Positions 1-9,531 of a stretch of 64,000 nucleotides of DNA are shown in pieces (within the stretch, counting starts at the first letter, position 1; each line of letters starts with the position of its first letter). A model generated the notes under the pieces. The model had not been told where the DNA came from and did no database searches. It saw only the letters and a program-made list of their open reading frames with translations. The DNA is taken from assembly GCA_017512425.1 (NCBI GenBank), contig JAFWGI010000012.1:248001-312000 (forward strand), written 5' to 3'. A program made the translations under genes and the position numbers. Source of the stretch: Hyphomicrobium sp. GTDB lineage: Bacteria > Pseudomonadota > Alphaproteobacteria > Rhizobiales > Hyphomicrobiaceae.

Positions 1-364
1 CGATCTTGGCAACTTCGCCAAGCAGCGTCGCGGCGGCATCCGGCGTCGGCTTCAAGCGCAGTTCGATGGTGTTGCAGTCATTGTATTCGCCTTCGCCGTA
101 GACGATGAGGCCGAGGCGGCGCAGATGCGCCACGTCGGGAATGACGCGTCCCATGGCGCGTTTGGCGCCGTCGATGCGCGGGACTTTGAGCGAGCGGTCC
201 GTCGTGCCCATTGAGCCCGACGCGTCGAACACGATCATCGCGTCGTTGGCGCAGGATTGCGGATCGGCGGACTTGTCTTGGGCAAGCGCGTTCTGTGACG
301 CCGCCGCGAGCACGAGGATCGCCGCACATAGTCCGGCGTAGCCGTATCTTATCGTCGCTCGCAT
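1..364 (-). CDS. Secreted VWA-domain protein, N-terminal part (cut by window edge)
   Basis: The reading frame starts at the ATG complementary to 362-364 and runs off the left edge, so only about 121 residues are seen. Residues 1-29 form a signal peptide (basic start, Ala/Leu core, ALAQ cleavage region). A von Willebrand factor A MIDAS motif DASGS lies at residues 47-51, preceded by the usual hydrophobic strand (AMIVF). VWA folds bind ligands or partner proteins through a metal ion, and export suggests a periplasmic role. A second secreted VWA protein (DUF1194 type) lies at 37.9 kb but is a different subfamily. The remainder of the protein and its operon partners are outside the window, so its function is not assigned. 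Confidence 0.8.
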   Translation of the reverse strand, partial: MRATIRYGYAGLCAAILVLAAASQNALAQDKSADPQSCANDAMIVFDASGSMGTTDRSLKVPRIDGAKRAMGRVIPDVAHLRRLGLIVYGEGEYNDCNTIELRLKPTPDAAATLLGEVAKI

Positions 365-661
365 CGTCGAGACGTCCCCTGTCACAGCGAGCGCGACACT
401 AGTTCTGCATCAAAGGGCTTTGAAGGTGGTGCGGAAATATCGGGAAGTTGTCCCGCGCATGCTCAGGTCTTTGAAGCGCGGTCGTTACGTTCGCTTGCCC
501 TTTCAACGCTGCGGTTCGCGCGTCTAACGCGCCACCATAAAGTCAGCTCGGACTGAGCCGGCAGCGAGGACATTGTTAAGTTATTGATTTGATTGTTGTT
601 GTGCGATGTGCTATCGATAATCTTACAAAATCACACAACTGTATATAAATCAAAAAGTTAG

Positions 662-1633
662 ATGAATTATGTCGAGCTAACAAACGAGCAGCGTAGACAG
701 CTCATAGATATGCAGCAGGCATTTCGCGTGTGGCGGCCAGCCGTTGAGACGCTTGATGCACTCGGTACAATGCGAGTTCAGACATCTAAAGGCAGTCGAT
801 ATGTTTATGAGGTGCATAGCACCGTTAGGAAGTCGCTTGGTCGAGAAACTCCGGCGCTAAAGAAAAAGAAGGCCGATCACGACGCACAACGCAACGATCT
901 GCAAAAAAGAGTTCGACAGCTAGATAAGAGGTTGGCGGCAGCGGCACCAGTCAACCGCGCGTTGCGTCTTGGTTCGATGCGCGAGATCGTCGCTCGCATA
1001 CTGCGCCTTCTCGATAGAGAACAACTGCTCGGCTCGCACGTAATAGTGGCTGGAACGAATGCGTTGCATGCCTACGAGGTATCTGCTGGCGTCATGATTT
1101 CATCTGAGCACGTGGCAACTACAGATGCCGATATTCTTTGGGATACCAAACAATCGCTGCTACTCGCCGCAACGGGTATCCGCAAGGAAGGCCTGATGGG
1201 TCTCTTGCGGCGGGTCGATAAATCGTTCGTAGCAGACTATGGTTACAATGCCACCAATCGAGACGGTTTCATCGTCGACCTTCTGTGCCCTGAAAATGAT
1301 GACGGTCTAACTATGAATGCAGGCTCTGATTTGGAAGCGGCTCCGATGACCGGAGCTGAATGGCTGCTACAAAGTCCCCAACATGAGCAAATTATCATCG
1401 CAGAAGATGGGTTTCCAGTCAGAATGGTCGTTCCAGAGCCGAGAACATATGCGCTGCATAAGCTCTGGGTATCACAGAGATCTGACAGAACGCCTATCAA
1501 ACGACCTAGGGATGTTGCTCATGCTCGTATCGTTGGCGAGCTATCAACCAAATACCTTGGCCTCAAATTTAGGGCGGGGGAAATGCCGTGGCTGAAAAAA
1601 CCGCTCATCCAGCAATTAAAGTTGCTAAAATAG
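662..1633 (+). CDS. GSU2403-type nucleotidyltransferase-fold protein
   Basis: The 323-residue product has the layout of the GSU2403 / NTP_transf_8 family: a charged coiled segment (about 60-95), then GTNALHAYE at 131-139 and a D-x-D pair (D155, D157) within ATTDADILWD, followed by a C-terminal helical part. Such proteins have the polymerase-beta nucleotidyltransferase fold; their substrate is generally unknown, and some relatives occur in defence or toxin-antitoxin contexts. The gene and its upstream 130 bp are clearly richer in A/T and in rare-looking codons (aat, ata, cta, aga) than the neighbours, which suggests horizontal acquisition. No antitoxin partner or mobile gene is visible beside it. 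The 297 bp upstream hold no other gene. It converges on purL with a 44-bp gap. Confidence 0.75.
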   Translation: MNYVELTNEQRRQLIDMQQAFRVWRPAVETLDALGTMRVQTSKGSRYVYEVHSTVRKSLGRETPALKKKKADHDAQRNDLQKRVRQLDKRLAAAAPVNRALRLGSMREIVARILRLLDREQLLGSHVIVAGTNALHAYEVSAGVMISSEHVATTDADILWDTKQSLLLAATGIRKEGLMGLLRRVDKSFVADYGYNATNRDGFIVDLLCPENDDGLTMNAGSDLEAAPMTGAEWLLQSPQHEQIIIAEDGFPVRMVVPEPRTYALHKLWVSQRSDRTPIKRPRDVAHARIVGELSTKYLGLKFRAGEMPWLKKPLIQQLKLLK

Positions 1634-1677
1634 GCTGCGTCGCAGCTCTGGTAAAAACTGTTTACTTGGTATTATTC

Positions 1678-3930
1678 TCAAGCCCCCATCAACCCCTTCA
1701 TCCAGCCCTCATGCGCGGCGCGGAGTTCGGAGAGGGGGAGTGACGTTTCACCCTTCAGCGAAATGCTCTCGCCGCCGGTGCGGCCCACGATGCGCGCGGG
1801 CAATTCAAGCAAGCGCGCGCGCTCGAGAACTTCTTCCGCCTTCTGCGGCGTGACTTCGACAACGTAGCGGCCCTGATCCTCACCGAACCAGATCGCGTGC
1901 GCGGGCAGCTTGCCTTCATACGGGAACAACTCGACGCCGACGCCCGATGCATCGCGCGATCCGCCGTGTGCGCCACCCGCGAGCGCCATTTCGGCAATCG
2001 TGACGAGCAATCCGCCATCAGAGCAATCGTGCACCGACAGCGCATCCCCTGACCGGATAAGCGCGCGGATCAAACGTCCGGCGCGGATTTCCGCTTCGAG
2101 ATCAACAGGCGGCGGTGCGCCTTCGAACTTGCTGGTCGCGTGGTTTTGATAGAGCGACTGACCGAGATGTCCGCGCTCAGAACCGATCACGATCAGCATC
2201 GTGTTTTCGCCGTGCGAGGTCACACCCTTGAGGCGAATGTCGGCGGTCTTCGTCCAATCGGGCACAAGCCCGACGCCGCCAATCGCTGGCGTTGGTGGAA
2301 TGCCGACGCCGTTCGTCTCGTTGTAAAGCGAGACGTTGCCGGAGACGACCGGATAGTCGAGCGCCTTGCACGCTTCGCCCATGCCGCGCACGGACGCCAC
2401 GAACTGCCCCATGATCTCCGGGCGCTCGGGGTTGGCAAAATTCATGTTGTCGGTGATCGCGAGCGGATCGGCGCCGACCGCCGTCAAGTTGCGCCACGTC
2501 TCGACGACGGCTTGCTTGGTGCCCATCTCGGGATCGGCGAGCACATAACGCGGCGTCACATCGCAACTGACCGCAATGCCCTTCTGCGTGCCGTGTACGC
2601 GCACGACGCCGGCGTCGCCACCCGGACGGCCGATCGTGTCGCCCATGACCATGTGGTCGTACTGTTCCCAGATCCAGCGGCGCGACGCGAGGTGATGCAT
2701 GCCCATCATGTCTTTGAGCGTGCCGAGCAGCGAATTCGGCGCGGGTACCCACTCGGGCAGGATTTCTTGCTGCTTCTTCGGTTCGACCCAGGGGCGCTCG
2801 TACATCGGCGCCGAGTTGGCGAGCACGGGCACGGGCAGATCGGCTTCGACATTGCCCTTGTGCTTGATGACCATGCGGCCCGTGTCGGTCGTGACGCCGA
2901 TGACCGCAAAATCGAGTTCCCACTTCTTGATGATCGCTTCAGCCTCGGCTTCGCGGCCGGGCTTGAGCATCATGAGCATGCGCTCCTGGCTTTCCGACAG
3001 CATCATCTCGTAAGCCGTCATGCCGGTTTCGCGCTGGGGAACGAGATCAAGATTGAGCTCGATGCCGACGCCGCCCTTGTCGGCCATTTCCGACGTCGAC
3101 GAGGTGAGACCCGCCGCGCCCATGTCCTGAATGGCGATGATGCAGTCCGTCGCCATCAATTCGAGGCAGGCTTCGATGAGCAGCTTTTCAGTAAATGGAT
3201 CGCCTACCTGCACCGTCGGGCGCTTTTCTTCGCTCTTGTCGTCGAACTCGGCCGACGCCATCGTCGCGCCGTGGATGCCGTCGCGGCCGGTTTTCGATCC
3301 GACGTAGACGACCGGCAGGCCGACGCCTTTCGCGGCCGAATAGAAAATCTTGTCCTTCTTGGCGAGGCCGACGCACATCGCGTTGACGAGGATGTTGTTG
3401 TTGTACCCGGCGTCGAAGTTGGTTTCGCCGCCGATCGTCGGCACGCCGGTGCAGTTACCGTAGTGCGCGATGCCGGCGACGACGCCGTTGACGAGGTGGC
3501 GCGTCTTCGGATGATCCGGTGCGCCGAAGCGCAGCGCGTTCATGTTCGCAACCGGTCGCGCACCCATCGTGAAGACGTCGCGCATGATGCCGCCGACGCC
3601 CGTTGCGGCGCCCTGGAACGGCTCGATGTAAGAGGGGTGGTTGTGGCTTTCCATTTTGAAGACGACGGCATCGTCGTCACCAAGGTCGACGACGCCCGCG
3701 TTTTCGCCCGGACCCTGGATGACCTGCGGGCCGCTCGTCGGCAGCGTCTTCAGCCACACGCGCGACGACTTATACGAGCAGTGCTCCGACCACATCACGG
3801 AGAAGATGCCAAGTTCGCAGATCAGCGGTTCGCGTCCGAGAATGTCCAGCAGGCGCTTGTATTCGTCGGGCTTCAGGCCGTGTTCGGCGACGACTTCGGG
3901 CGTGATTTTGGAAGCAGATTGGGCAGCCAT
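1678..3930 (-). CDS. purL: Phosphoribosylformylglycinamidine synthase subunit PurL
   Basis: PurL is the ATP-dependent amidoligase part of the enzyme that turns FGAR into FGAM in de novo purine synthesis; it receives ammonia from PurQ with PurS bridging. The 750-residue length fits the small (multi-subunit) PurL class. The N-terminus holds [11 protein letters not shown] (about 46-56) and ESHNHPS (94-100), with the glycine-rich GAATGVGG at 107-114, all hallmark PurL sequences. The start ATG at 3930 is followed by the expected N-terminal helix. Unlike many alphaproteobacteria, purL here is separated from purC-purS-purQ by about 2.6 kb carrying plus-strand genes, so it probably has its own promoter in the 372-bp gap upstream. 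Confidence 0.97.
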   Translation of the reverse strand: MAAQSASKITPEVVAEHGLKPDEYKRLLDILGREPLICELGIFSVMWSEHCSYKSSRVWLKTLPTSGPQVIQGPGENAGVVDLGDDDAVVFKMESHNHPSYIEPFQGAATGVGGIMRDVFTMGARPVANMNALRFGAPDHPKTRHLVNGVVAGIAHYGNCTGVPTIGGETNFDAGYNNNILVNAMCVGLAKKDKIFYSAAKGVGLPVVYVGSKTGRDGIHGATMASAEFDDKSEEKRPTVQVGDPFTEKLLIEACLELMATDCIIAIQDMGAAGLTSSTSEMADKGGVGIELNLDLVPQRETGMTAYEMMLSESQERMLMMLKPGREAEAEAIIKKWELDFAVIGVTTDTGRMVIKHKGNVEADLPVPVLANSAPMYERPWVEPKKQQEILPEWVPAPNSLLGTLKDMMGMHHLASRRWIWEQYDHMVMGDTIGRPGGDAGVVRVHGTQKGIAVSCDVTPRYVLADPEMGTKQAVVETWRNLTAVGADPLAITDNMNFANPERPEIMGQFVASVRGMGEACKALDYPVVSGNVSLYNETNGVGIPPTPAIGGVGLVPDWTKTADIRLKGVTSHGENTMLIVIGSERGHLGQSLYQNHATSKFEGAPPPVDLEAEIRAGRLIRALIRSGDALSVHDCSDGGLLVTIAEMALAGGAHGGSRDASGVGVELFPYEGKLPAHAIWFGEDQGRYVVEVTPQKAEEVLERARLLELPARIVGRTGGESISLKGETSLPLSELRAAHEGWMKGLMGA

Positions 3931-4112
3931 TGCGCACTTCTGTTTGAGAATTTCGGGAGCGGATTCTTAGGTCAGGCGTGCTTATAGCGGCGTGTTAACG
4001 CCTTGTCGCCGCCTGGAAGCCTTACGAGCAGTCGCAGACCGTGGGAAAAACCGGGAACGGATCGGGTTGCCGCCGGGTAAACCGCTCCATGTCCTGAACG
4101 CCTCGTTAACAG

Positions 4113-4169
4113 CCGCATTTCACCCCTGCGGCAGCTCAGCGCTGCGCCGCCCGCAGGGCTGAAATGCGG
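4113..4169. repeat. Long imperfect hairpin in the purL upstream gap
   Basis: The arm starting at 4114 (cgcatttca, then ccctgcggc after one bulged base) pairs with gccgc..gcaggg..tgaaatgcg ending at 4168, giving a stem of roughly 20 pairs with small bulges. It lies in the 3931-4302 gap between divergent purL and a small plus-strand gene. No uridine run follows on either strand, so it is not a simple terminator. It could be a leader-RNA structure or a dispersed palindromic element. Apart from this hairpin I see no gene in the gap. Confidence 0.5.
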
Positions 4170-4302
4170 GCCTCTAGGCTATCTTTTAACCGAATCCAGG
4201 GCATATATACGGGTATCACAACAGCATCGGTTTGGCGTGCGCTTTGAGCGCCAAGGTCTTCGTGACCCTGAGCCCGTGTTGTCTAACCTAAAGGAACATA
4301 CC

Positions 4303-4554
4303 ATGTCGTCCCTCAAGGCCGGCGCAATGCTTTCACTGTTTTCCGGCTACTCCCTCGAAGATGCTATGCGCGCCGCGCCGCAGCGAGATACCGCCTCGTA
4401 TGATCATTACGAAGCGCCGTCGAAGCCTTCGAAAGCCGCTATCGATTTGAACTTCGGTGCTGTTCGCGCGCAAGGTGCTGCCGTCGGCCGCGTGGTCGAG
4501 CAGGCCACGCAATTGATGCCGAACGTTCTGCGCTCCGCATTCTGCGGCCACTAA
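4303..4554 (+). CDS. Small uncharacterised protein (83 aa)
   Basis: The start ATG at 4303 follows aaaggaacatacc, a usable ribosome binding site, and an extended upstream start has no such support. The product begins with a short hydrophobic patch (LKAGAMLSLFSGYSL), then a polar middle and a C-terminal VLRSAFCGH. I recognise no family. The gene is followed at once by a textbook intrinsic terminator, which supports it as a separately transcribed unit. Codon use matches the genome style (many gcc, gtc, cgc). Confidence 0.6.
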   Translation: MSSLKAGAMLSLFSGYSLEDAMRAAPQRDTASYDHYEAPSKPSKAAIDLNFGAVRAQGAAVGRVVEQATQLMPNVLRSAFCGH

Positions 4555-4594
4555 GCGCTGCATCGCCTGGCTGTTGCCAGATCGAAGATTTGAG

Positions 4595-4626
4595 GGAAGT
4601 GACCGCGCGTCACTTCCTTTTTTTTG
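4595..4626 (+). terminator. Intrinsic terminator
   Basis: A 9-bp perfect stem (ggaagtgac / gtcacttcc, loop cgcgc) is followed by nine consecutive T residues. It ends transcription of the small gene at 4303. Confidence 0.9.
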
Positions 4627-4744
4627 GCCTTTTTGTTTGGGCGCTTCCGGTTGGTAATTTTTTGATGAACCGCGCGCTCGGATCGCGCGACGAAGTCCTC
4701 AGCGGGTGCAATCCGGCATACCGCAAACCGTTGAGGAGACGCGA

Positions 4745-5062
4745 ATGAAGTCCCGTTTTGCTTTGAGTTTTGTGATTGCCGCAGGTGCTGCCGTATCCAT
4801 CGCTGCACCTTGGAACGTGACGCCTGCGCAGGCGTACCAGTGTAAAAATTCCCCGCATCAGGCCGTCGGCGTGCGCGCTGGTAAAGCCATTGCAAGCCTT
4901 GCGGCACGTCAGAATTGGAGCGCGACTGCCAAGACGCAGTATGGATTATCTTGGTCGGTTTGGAATATCGCGACCAGCAAGCAGTCCGATTGCGTGAAGC
5001 TCAATACCGGTCAGTGGCGCTGCCTCGCGAGCGCGAAGCCATGCAACTATGTGGTCGGATGA
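4745..5062 (+). CDS. Small secreted cysteine-containing protein (105 aa)
   Basis: The ATG at 4745 is preceded by gaggagacgcga, a good Shine-Dalgarno, which selects it over the longer in-frame start at 4706. A signal peptide (MKSRFALSF.. to PAQA) is clear, with cleavage near residue 29. The mature part of about 76 residues contains four Cys (CKN, DCVK, RCLA, PCNY), suggesting two disulfides in the periplasm. It contains WSATAKTQYGLSWSVW, a compact hydrophobic core. I do not recognise a named family. It lies among other small secreted genes in this interval (5370, and 15181 on the minus strand). Confidence 0.7.
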   Translation: MKSRFALSFVIAAGAAVSIAAPWNVTPAQAYQCKNSPHQAVGVRAGKAIASLAARQNWSATAKTQYGLSWSVWNIATSKQSDCVKLNTGQWRCLASAKPCNYVVG

Positions 5063-5369
5063 TATGGACGATCGAGACCGGCGCGCAGACGTGCGCTGCC
5101 GGTCCGGAGCGACGGCCCGCGCGCATAGCCAAGAGCGAGCAGCACCGCCGCGTTGCAAACCCGTTTCAATCAAAGTTTGAATATTTTGCCGCACTACCCG
5201 TTTGGGCTGTGACGGTTCCGCGCTGCAGCAAATGCATTCCGGAAATGCATAGCTAGATATTTTCGCTGCCAAGTCAGTGCGTTACATACCCCTCCAGAAC
5301 GCAGCCGTCACGCCTGGACACTTATGCGAGGGTTTGAACGGCCGCGGATATGGATTGGAGGACCTTTCC
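5063..5369. other. Intergenic gap
   Basis: About 307 bases between two small secreted-protein genes. I see no convincing gene, RNA or terminator. The sequence near 5160-5270 is locally A/T-richer and probably carries the promoter for the gene at 5370. Confidence 0.4.
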
Positions 5370-5777
5370 ATGACGTCATTGAAATCAGCTGTTTCCGCGT
5401 TCGCATTTGCCGCTTTGGCAGTTGCTCATGGAGCCAAGCCGGTTGAGGCCGGTAGTTCGAAGGAACTTCGCGTTACCCCGCTTAAGGTCATCAACGTCGA
5501 TGTCGGCGTCAAACGCGCCATCGGCTATTACCTGGCCAACGGCGGTAACTGCGACCTGACCGTTCTTATCGCTGACGGCGTCAGCGAAGCCAACGGTTTG
5601 GCACCGAGCGCGTCGCGCGTCAGCGTCAAAGTCTCCAGCGGTACCTCGGCTCAGGTCGATACCATCGATGGAACTGCGATGTCGTTCGCGTGTTCAGCAG
5701 GAGCCAATGACATGACCGTCCGTGTCTTCGAACGTGTCGCTGAATCGCCATTCCGCGCCCGCGTTTCGACACCGTAA
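5370..5777 (+). CDS. Secreted uncharacterised protein (135 aa)
   Basis: The ATG at 5370 follows ggattggaggacctttcc, a strong ribosome binding site, so the longer frame from 5277 is not used. Residues 1-27 are a signal peptide ending in KPVEAGS. The mature protein is rich in Val, Ser and Thr with alternating hydrophobic residues, as expected for a beta-sandwich, and has two Cys (NCDL, FACS). I recognise no named family. An intrinsic terminator follows at 5828. Confidence 0.7.
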   Translation: MTSLKSAVSAFAFAALAVAHGAKPVEAGSSKELRVTPLKVINVDVGVKRAIGYYLANGGNCDLTVLIADGVSEANGLAPSASRVSVKVSSGTSAQVDTIDGTAMSFACSAGANDMTVRVFERVAESPFRARVSTP

Positions 5778-5827
5778 CGTTTCACGTCGCCACTCCGTTT
5801 TTTTGTCCCACGCACTTGAACTTTAGG

Positions 5828-5857
5828 GAGGAACCGCAAGGTTCCTCTCTTTTTATT
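5828..5857 (+). terminator. Intrinsic terminator
   Basis: The stem gaggaacc / ggttcctc with a gcaa (GNRA) tetraloop is followed by tctttttattt. It ends the transcript of the secreted gene at 5370. Confidence 0.88.
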
Positions 5858-5859
5858 TG

Positions 5860-5898
5860 GCGTTTCCGACTCTCCTTCGTCGCGCCGGCCGGAAACGC
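5860..5898. repeat. 39-bp palindromic repeat, copy 1
   Basis: The arms gcgtttccg and cggaaacgc are perfect complements and flank a conserved core beginning ACT and ending GCCGGC. A near-identical copy lies 34 bp downstream and a third with different but still complementary arms is at 27736-27774. Confidence 0.75.
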
Positions 5899-5932
5899 GT
5901 AGCCGGCCGCAAGCGCGGGCGTACTTTCATTT

Positions 5933-5971
5933 GCGTTTCCGACTAGCCTTTGTCGCGCCGGCCGGAAACGC
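5933..5971. repeat. 39-bp palindromic repeat, copy 2
   Basis: Same 39-bp length and same arms as copy 1 (gcgtttccg / cggaaacgc); the core differs at four positions. Between copies 1 and 2, at about 5900-5917, lies a half element (agccggccgcaagcgcg) that matches the right half of the third copy. Confidence 0.75.
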
Positions 5972-6024
5972 AATCAGCCCACAAGGGAGCAGCCGGAGCC
6001 GCCCCCCAATTCAATTTCTCTATT

Positions 6025-6279
6025 CTAGTGCGCGATCAGGTTGAGCGCCCGCCGTGGTGCTGTCGATGCGAAGGCGTAAGAGGGCCGATACCGAGGCGCG
6101 GAAGCGCGACGGATGGCGCGCGCCTCGACGAACTCGCGGATGCGCGTGTTGATGAGCAGTTGTAGGCTTTTCAGACGCACGAGGCGGAGCTCGTTGGGAC
6201 ACGGCTGATCGCGCTCGGCGTCGATCTCACGGCGAATGATCGCGTAACGGTCGAGAAGAACTTGAAAACGGCGAGACAT
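6025..6279 (-). CDS. Short basic DUF465/YdcH-like protein (84 aa)
   Basis: The start ATG at 6279 has an excellent ribosome binding site (tggaggatttt just upstream). Residues 1-55 resemble the helical-hairpin YdcH/DUF465 family: RFQVLLDRY, a polar turn, then NELRLVRLKSLQLLINTRIRE. The C-terminal 30 residues are basic and rich in Ala and Arg. YdcH-type proteins are small cytosolic coiled-coil proteins of unknown function. No partner is evident; the upstream 271 bp to the ABC permease gene hold nothing I can identify. Confidence 0.6.
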   Translation of the reverse strand: MSRRFQVLLDRYAIIRREIDAERDQPCPNELRLVRLKSLQLLINTRIREFVEARAIRRASAPRYRPSYAFASTAPRRALNLIAH

Positions 6280-6550
6280 AAAATCCTCCAGGCTTGTTTG
6301 GAGGTATGCCGTGTTTGCCGTCGGTCGATTTTGAGCGCTTGGGTTGAATGTGCGCTGTCGAACGAAAGCATCGGGCATACCCGATGCGGTCCGACATCAC
6401 GGCGCGGATACAAGTCATATCCCGCACAGTCAGAGGGGCCCGGCCCCGCAATCCACTGAGATGTAGGTGACGAAAACGGCCGTACAAGGGCGCGAGATTT
6501 ATCCTCCGCGCCCGTAAGCCATCACGAACACGTCAGAAGCGAAAACAGAC

Positions 6551-7312
6551 TTAAGCTTTGAGCCGGTAGCCGGTCCGGAACATCCACCAGACGAGGGCGA
6601 GACATAGGCCCATAAAGACGAACGTCATCGCCATGCTAACCCAAATGCTCACGTCAGAAATCTCGTAGAAGCTCCAGCGGAAACCGCTGATCAGATAGAC
6701 GACCGGGTTCAGCAGCGAGACGTTCTGCCAGAATTCGGGCAGCATTTTCACCGAGTAGAATGTGCCGCCGAGGAACGTCAGCGGCGTGATGATGACGAGC
6801 GGAATGACCTGCAACTTCTCGAATCCGTCAGCCCATATACCGATCGCAAATCCGAACAGGCTGAATGTGACGGCGATCAGCACGAGAAACGCCAACATCA
6901 AAAACGGATGCGCGATATGCAGCGGCACGAACAGCGCCGCAGTCGCAAGGATCGTCAACCCGATCAGGATCGACTTCGTCGCTGCCGCGCCAACATATCC
7001 GAACACGATCTCTAATGGCGAGATCGGCGCTGACAGCAATTCGTAAATCGTGCCGGCAAAGCGCGGAAAATAGATGCCGAACGACGCGTTGGCGATGCTC
7101 TGCGTCAGGATCGACAGCATGATCAATCCCGGAACGATGAACGCGCCGTAGCTGACGCCGTCGATCTCGGAAATGCGCTGGCCAATGGCCGCGCCGAAAA
7201 CGACGAAGTATAGCGATGTCGAAAGGACCGGCGAAATGATCGACTGCGAAATCGTGCGGAGAGCCCGCGACATCTCGAAAACGTAGATGGCTTTGACAGC
7301 ATGCCAGTTCAT
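6551..7312 (-). CDS. ABC-2 type transporter permease (YadH-like)
   Basis: Start at 7312 ([10 protein letters not shown]) overlaps the stop of the upstream ATPase gene in an ATGA arrangement, so the two are translationally coupled. The 253-residue protein has six hydrophobic segments typical of ABC-2 permeases, with the family signature region [19 protein letters not shown] near residues 175-195. With the ATPase it forms an exporter of the YadGH/DrrAB kind; substrates of this class include lipids, polysaccharides and drugs and cannot be told from sequence. It is the last gene of the minus-strand run from purS. Confidence 0.9.
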   Translation of the reverse strand: MNWHAVKAIYVFEMSRALRTISQSIISPVLSTSLYFVVFGAAIGQRISEIDGVSYGAFIVPGLIMLSILTQSIANASFGIYFPRFAGTIYELLSAPISPLEIVFGYVGAAATKSILIGLTILATAALFVPLHIAHPFLMLAFLVLIAVTFSLFGFAIGIWADGFEKLQVIPLVIITPLTFLGGTFYSVKMLPEFWQNVSLLNPVVYLISGFRWSFYEISDVSIWVSMAMTFVFMGLCLALVWWMFRTGYRLKA

Positions 7313-8250
7313 GGCTGCTCCTTGACGAGATCGACGAAGATGTCTTCGAGCGAGCTTTGCGACGTGGAGAGGTCCGAAAAGACGATGCCGGCCGTTTTCA
7401 GGTCTTCGATCAGACGCGCGATTCCGGTACGCCCGGCTTTGGCGTCGTAGGTGAAGCGCAGTTCGCGACCCTCCGTCATCAATTCGAGGCCGTGGCCGGC
7501 AAGGCTTTCGGGAATGGCTGCGAGCGGCTCGCGCAGTTGCAGGGTCAGCACCTTGCGGCCGAGCTTCTGCATGAGCTGCGTCTTTTCTTCGACAAGGATC
7601 AGTTCGCCTTTTGCGATAACGCCGACGCGGTCTGCCATGTCCTCGGCTTCTTCGATGTAGTGCGTGGTCAGGATGATCGTCACGCCCTCTTCGCGGAGTT
7701 CGCGCACCAGCCGCCACATGTCTTTTCGCAGCGTGACGTCGACGCCTGCGGTCGGTTCGTCGAGGAACAGAATTTCGGGTTCGTGCGAGAGCGCCTTAGC
7801 AATCAGCACGCGCCGCTTCATGCCGCCGGAGAGCGTCATTAGCCGGCTGTCCCGCCGGTCCCAGAGCGACAACTGGCGCAGAACCTTTTCGATGTGCGCC
7901 GGGTTCGGTGCCTTGCCGAACAGCCCGCGGCTGAACGAGACTGTGTTCCATACCGTCTCGAACGCGTCCGTCGTCAATTCCTGCGGTACGAGACCGATCA
8001 GGGAGCGGGCGGCGCGATAGTCGCGGATGATGTCGTGGCCTTTGACGGTGACTTTCCCCGTCGTCGGCGTGACGATCCCGCAGATGATGCTGATGAGCGT
8101 CGTTTTGCCGGCACCGTTAGGGCCGAGCAGCGCGAAGATCTCGCCATGAGCAATATCGAGGTTGACGCTTTTGAGAGCGCCCCGGCCCGTGGCGTAGGTT
8201 TTTGAGAGATCGCGGATCGCGATGTCGGGGGTGGCAGTCGTCGCGCTCAT
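7309..8250 (-). CDS. ABC transporter ATPase (YadG-like)
   Basis: The 313-residue product has Walker [10 protein letters not shown] (43-51), signature LSGGMKRR (140-147), Walker B ILFLDEP (160-166) and the switch His (H197 in [10 protein letters not shown]). The C-terminal 90 residues after the nucleotide-binding domain form the extra domain seen in YadG and DrrA type ATPases. It energises the ABC-2 permease encoded directly downstream. An 84-bp gap separates it from purQ, and cotranscription with the purine genes is possible but not shown. Confidence 0.92.
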   Translation of the reverse strand: MSATTATPDIAIRDLSKTYATGRGALKSVNLDIAHGEIFALLGPNGAGKTTLISIICGIVTPTTGKVTVKGHDIIRDYRAARSLIGLVPQELTTDAFETVWNTVSFSRGLFGKAPNPAHIEKVLRQLSLWDRRDSRLMTLSGGMKRRVLIAKALSHEPEILFLDEPTAGVDVTLRKDMWRLVRELREEGVTIILTTHYIEEAEDMADRVGVIAKGELILVEEKTQLMQKLGRKVLTLQLREPLAAIPESLAGHGLELMTEGRELRFTYDAKAGRTGIARLIEDLKTAGIVFSDLSTSQSSLEDIFVDLVKEQP

Positions 8251-8334
8251 CCGCGCCTCTTAGCCGAGTGGGCGCGCGATTGCAAAACAGCATTTAGTGG
8301 TTGAGCGATGCCCGCAGCCGCAATACCGCCACCC

Positions 8335-9036
8335 TTATGCGGCTTCGAGCGTCGACAGCAGCGCGCTTTCAAAGACGCGGCGGCCGTCGGTACCGCCGAG
8401 CGCGTGTTCATAGAGCCGCTCCGGATGCGGCATCATCCCGAGCACACGGCCGTCTTCGCTGGTAATGCCTGCGATGTTGCGCTGGGCGCCGTTCGGGTTG
8501 GCGTCTGCCGATACCTTGCCGTCGGCGGCGCAGTAGCGGAAGGCGACGCGCCCATCGCCTTCGAGCCGGTCGAGCGTGTCGCTGTCGGCGAAGTAGTTGC
8601 CTTCACCGTGGGCGATCGGAACCTTGATGAATTCGCCCTCGCGATAACATTTCGTGAAGAACGACGAGTCATTCTCAACCTTGAGGAACACGTCGCGGCA
8701 GATAAAGTGCAGCGAGGCATTGCGCAAAAGCGCGCCCGGCAGCAAGCCGCTTTCGCACAAGATCTGGAAGCCGTTGCAAATGCCGATGACCGGCGTGCCG
8801 GCTTTCGCCTTGGCGATTACGTCCTTCATGATCGGCGAGTGCGCCGCCATCGCGCCGCACCGCAAGTAATCTCCGTAGGAGAAGCCGCCCGGCAGCACGA
8901 TGATATCAGATGAGGGCACCGACGCGTCGCCGTGCCAGACCATATTAGGTGTGAAGCCCGTCACGCGCTCAATCGCCGTTTTGACGTCGCGATCGCAATT
9001 CGATCCCGGGAACACGATGACGGACGAGCGTAGCAT
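8335..9036 (-). CDS. purQ: Phosphoribosylformylglycinamidine synthase subunit PurQ (glutaminase)
   Basis: PurQ hydrolyses glutamine to supply ammonia to PurL. The class I amidotransferase triad is visible: Cys87 in GICNGFQ, and His204 with Glu206 in [11 protein letters not shown]. The N-terminus [12 protein letters not shown] is characteristic of PurQ, and 233 residues is the family length. It lies 42 bp downstream of a small secreted gene that separates it from purS. Confidence 0.97.
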   Translation of the reverse strand: MLRSSVIVFPGSNCDRDVKTAIERVTGFTPNMVWHGDASVPSSDIIVLPGGFSYGDYLRCGAMAAHSPIMKDVIAKAKAGTPVIGICNGFQILCESGLLPGALLRNASLHFICRDVFLKVENDSSFFTKCYREGEFIKVPIAHGEGNYFADSDTLDRLEGDGRVAFRYCAADGKVSADANPNGAQRNIAGITSEDGRVLGMMPHPERLYEHALGGTDGRRVFESALLSTLEAA

Positions 9037-9078
9037 TTCAATTCTCCAGTTCAGTCAGGCGGCGTGTGCGGCGTTCGA

Positions 9079-9531
9079 TTACGGCGATGGCTCAAGCGGC
9101 GATCGCGATTGCTTCAATTTCTCGACGTCGGCCCGCGAGGCATTTGTCAGTCTCGTGTCTTCAGCCTTCATGTCGGCCATCAGGGCGACGAATTGAGATT
9201 GATCGCCGTAACCGCATCCCTTGCTTTCCGCGGTCCACACGCCCGTCACCTGCTTGCGACGCGTCCGCAACGTGACGGCAGGGTGTGCGGCATGCCCAGG
9301 CTGCGTGAACAGGAAATCAGCCTGCCAAGCATCTTGCAGGCCGACGGTGATGGTGTCGTAGCCGGGCAGCCCGGTGACGGTCGTCGAACCCGGCAGACCG
9401 GCGGCATAGGCGCGGACAGCATCATAGTTCTGGGTACAATCGAGACCTGGCGGCGGATTGGCATCGGCGCTGGCAGCGGCGGGCATGAGAAGGGCAGCCG
9501 TGAACAGTACGGTCACGATGCCGGCGCGCAT
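9079..9531 (-). CDS. Secreted uncharacterised protein between purS and purQ (150 aa)
   Basis: The start ATG at 9531 overlaps the purS stop (ATGA), so translation is coupled to purS. The first 23 residues are a signal peptide (MRAGIVTVLFTAALL to AASA). The mature part contains two Cys (LDCTQNYD, KGCGYGD) and many aromatic and small residues. I recognise no family. A secreted protein lodged inside a purine operon is unexpected; its role in purine synthesis is doubtful, and it may simply share the transcript. Confidence 0.72.
   Translation of the reverse strand: MRAGIVTVLFTAALLMPAAASADANPPPGLDCTQNYDAVRAYAAGLPGSTTVTGLPGYDTITVGLQDAWQADFLFTQPGHAAHPAVTLRTRRKQVTGVWTAESKGCGYGDQSQFVALMADMKAEDTRLTNASRADVEKLKQSRSPLEPSP

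Noticed and set aside
2140..3987. 615-codon open frame opposite purL
   Set aside because: It is the mirror of the purL gene in GC-rich DNA; the product is Arg/His/Asp-rich with no recognisable domain, while purL has all family motifs.
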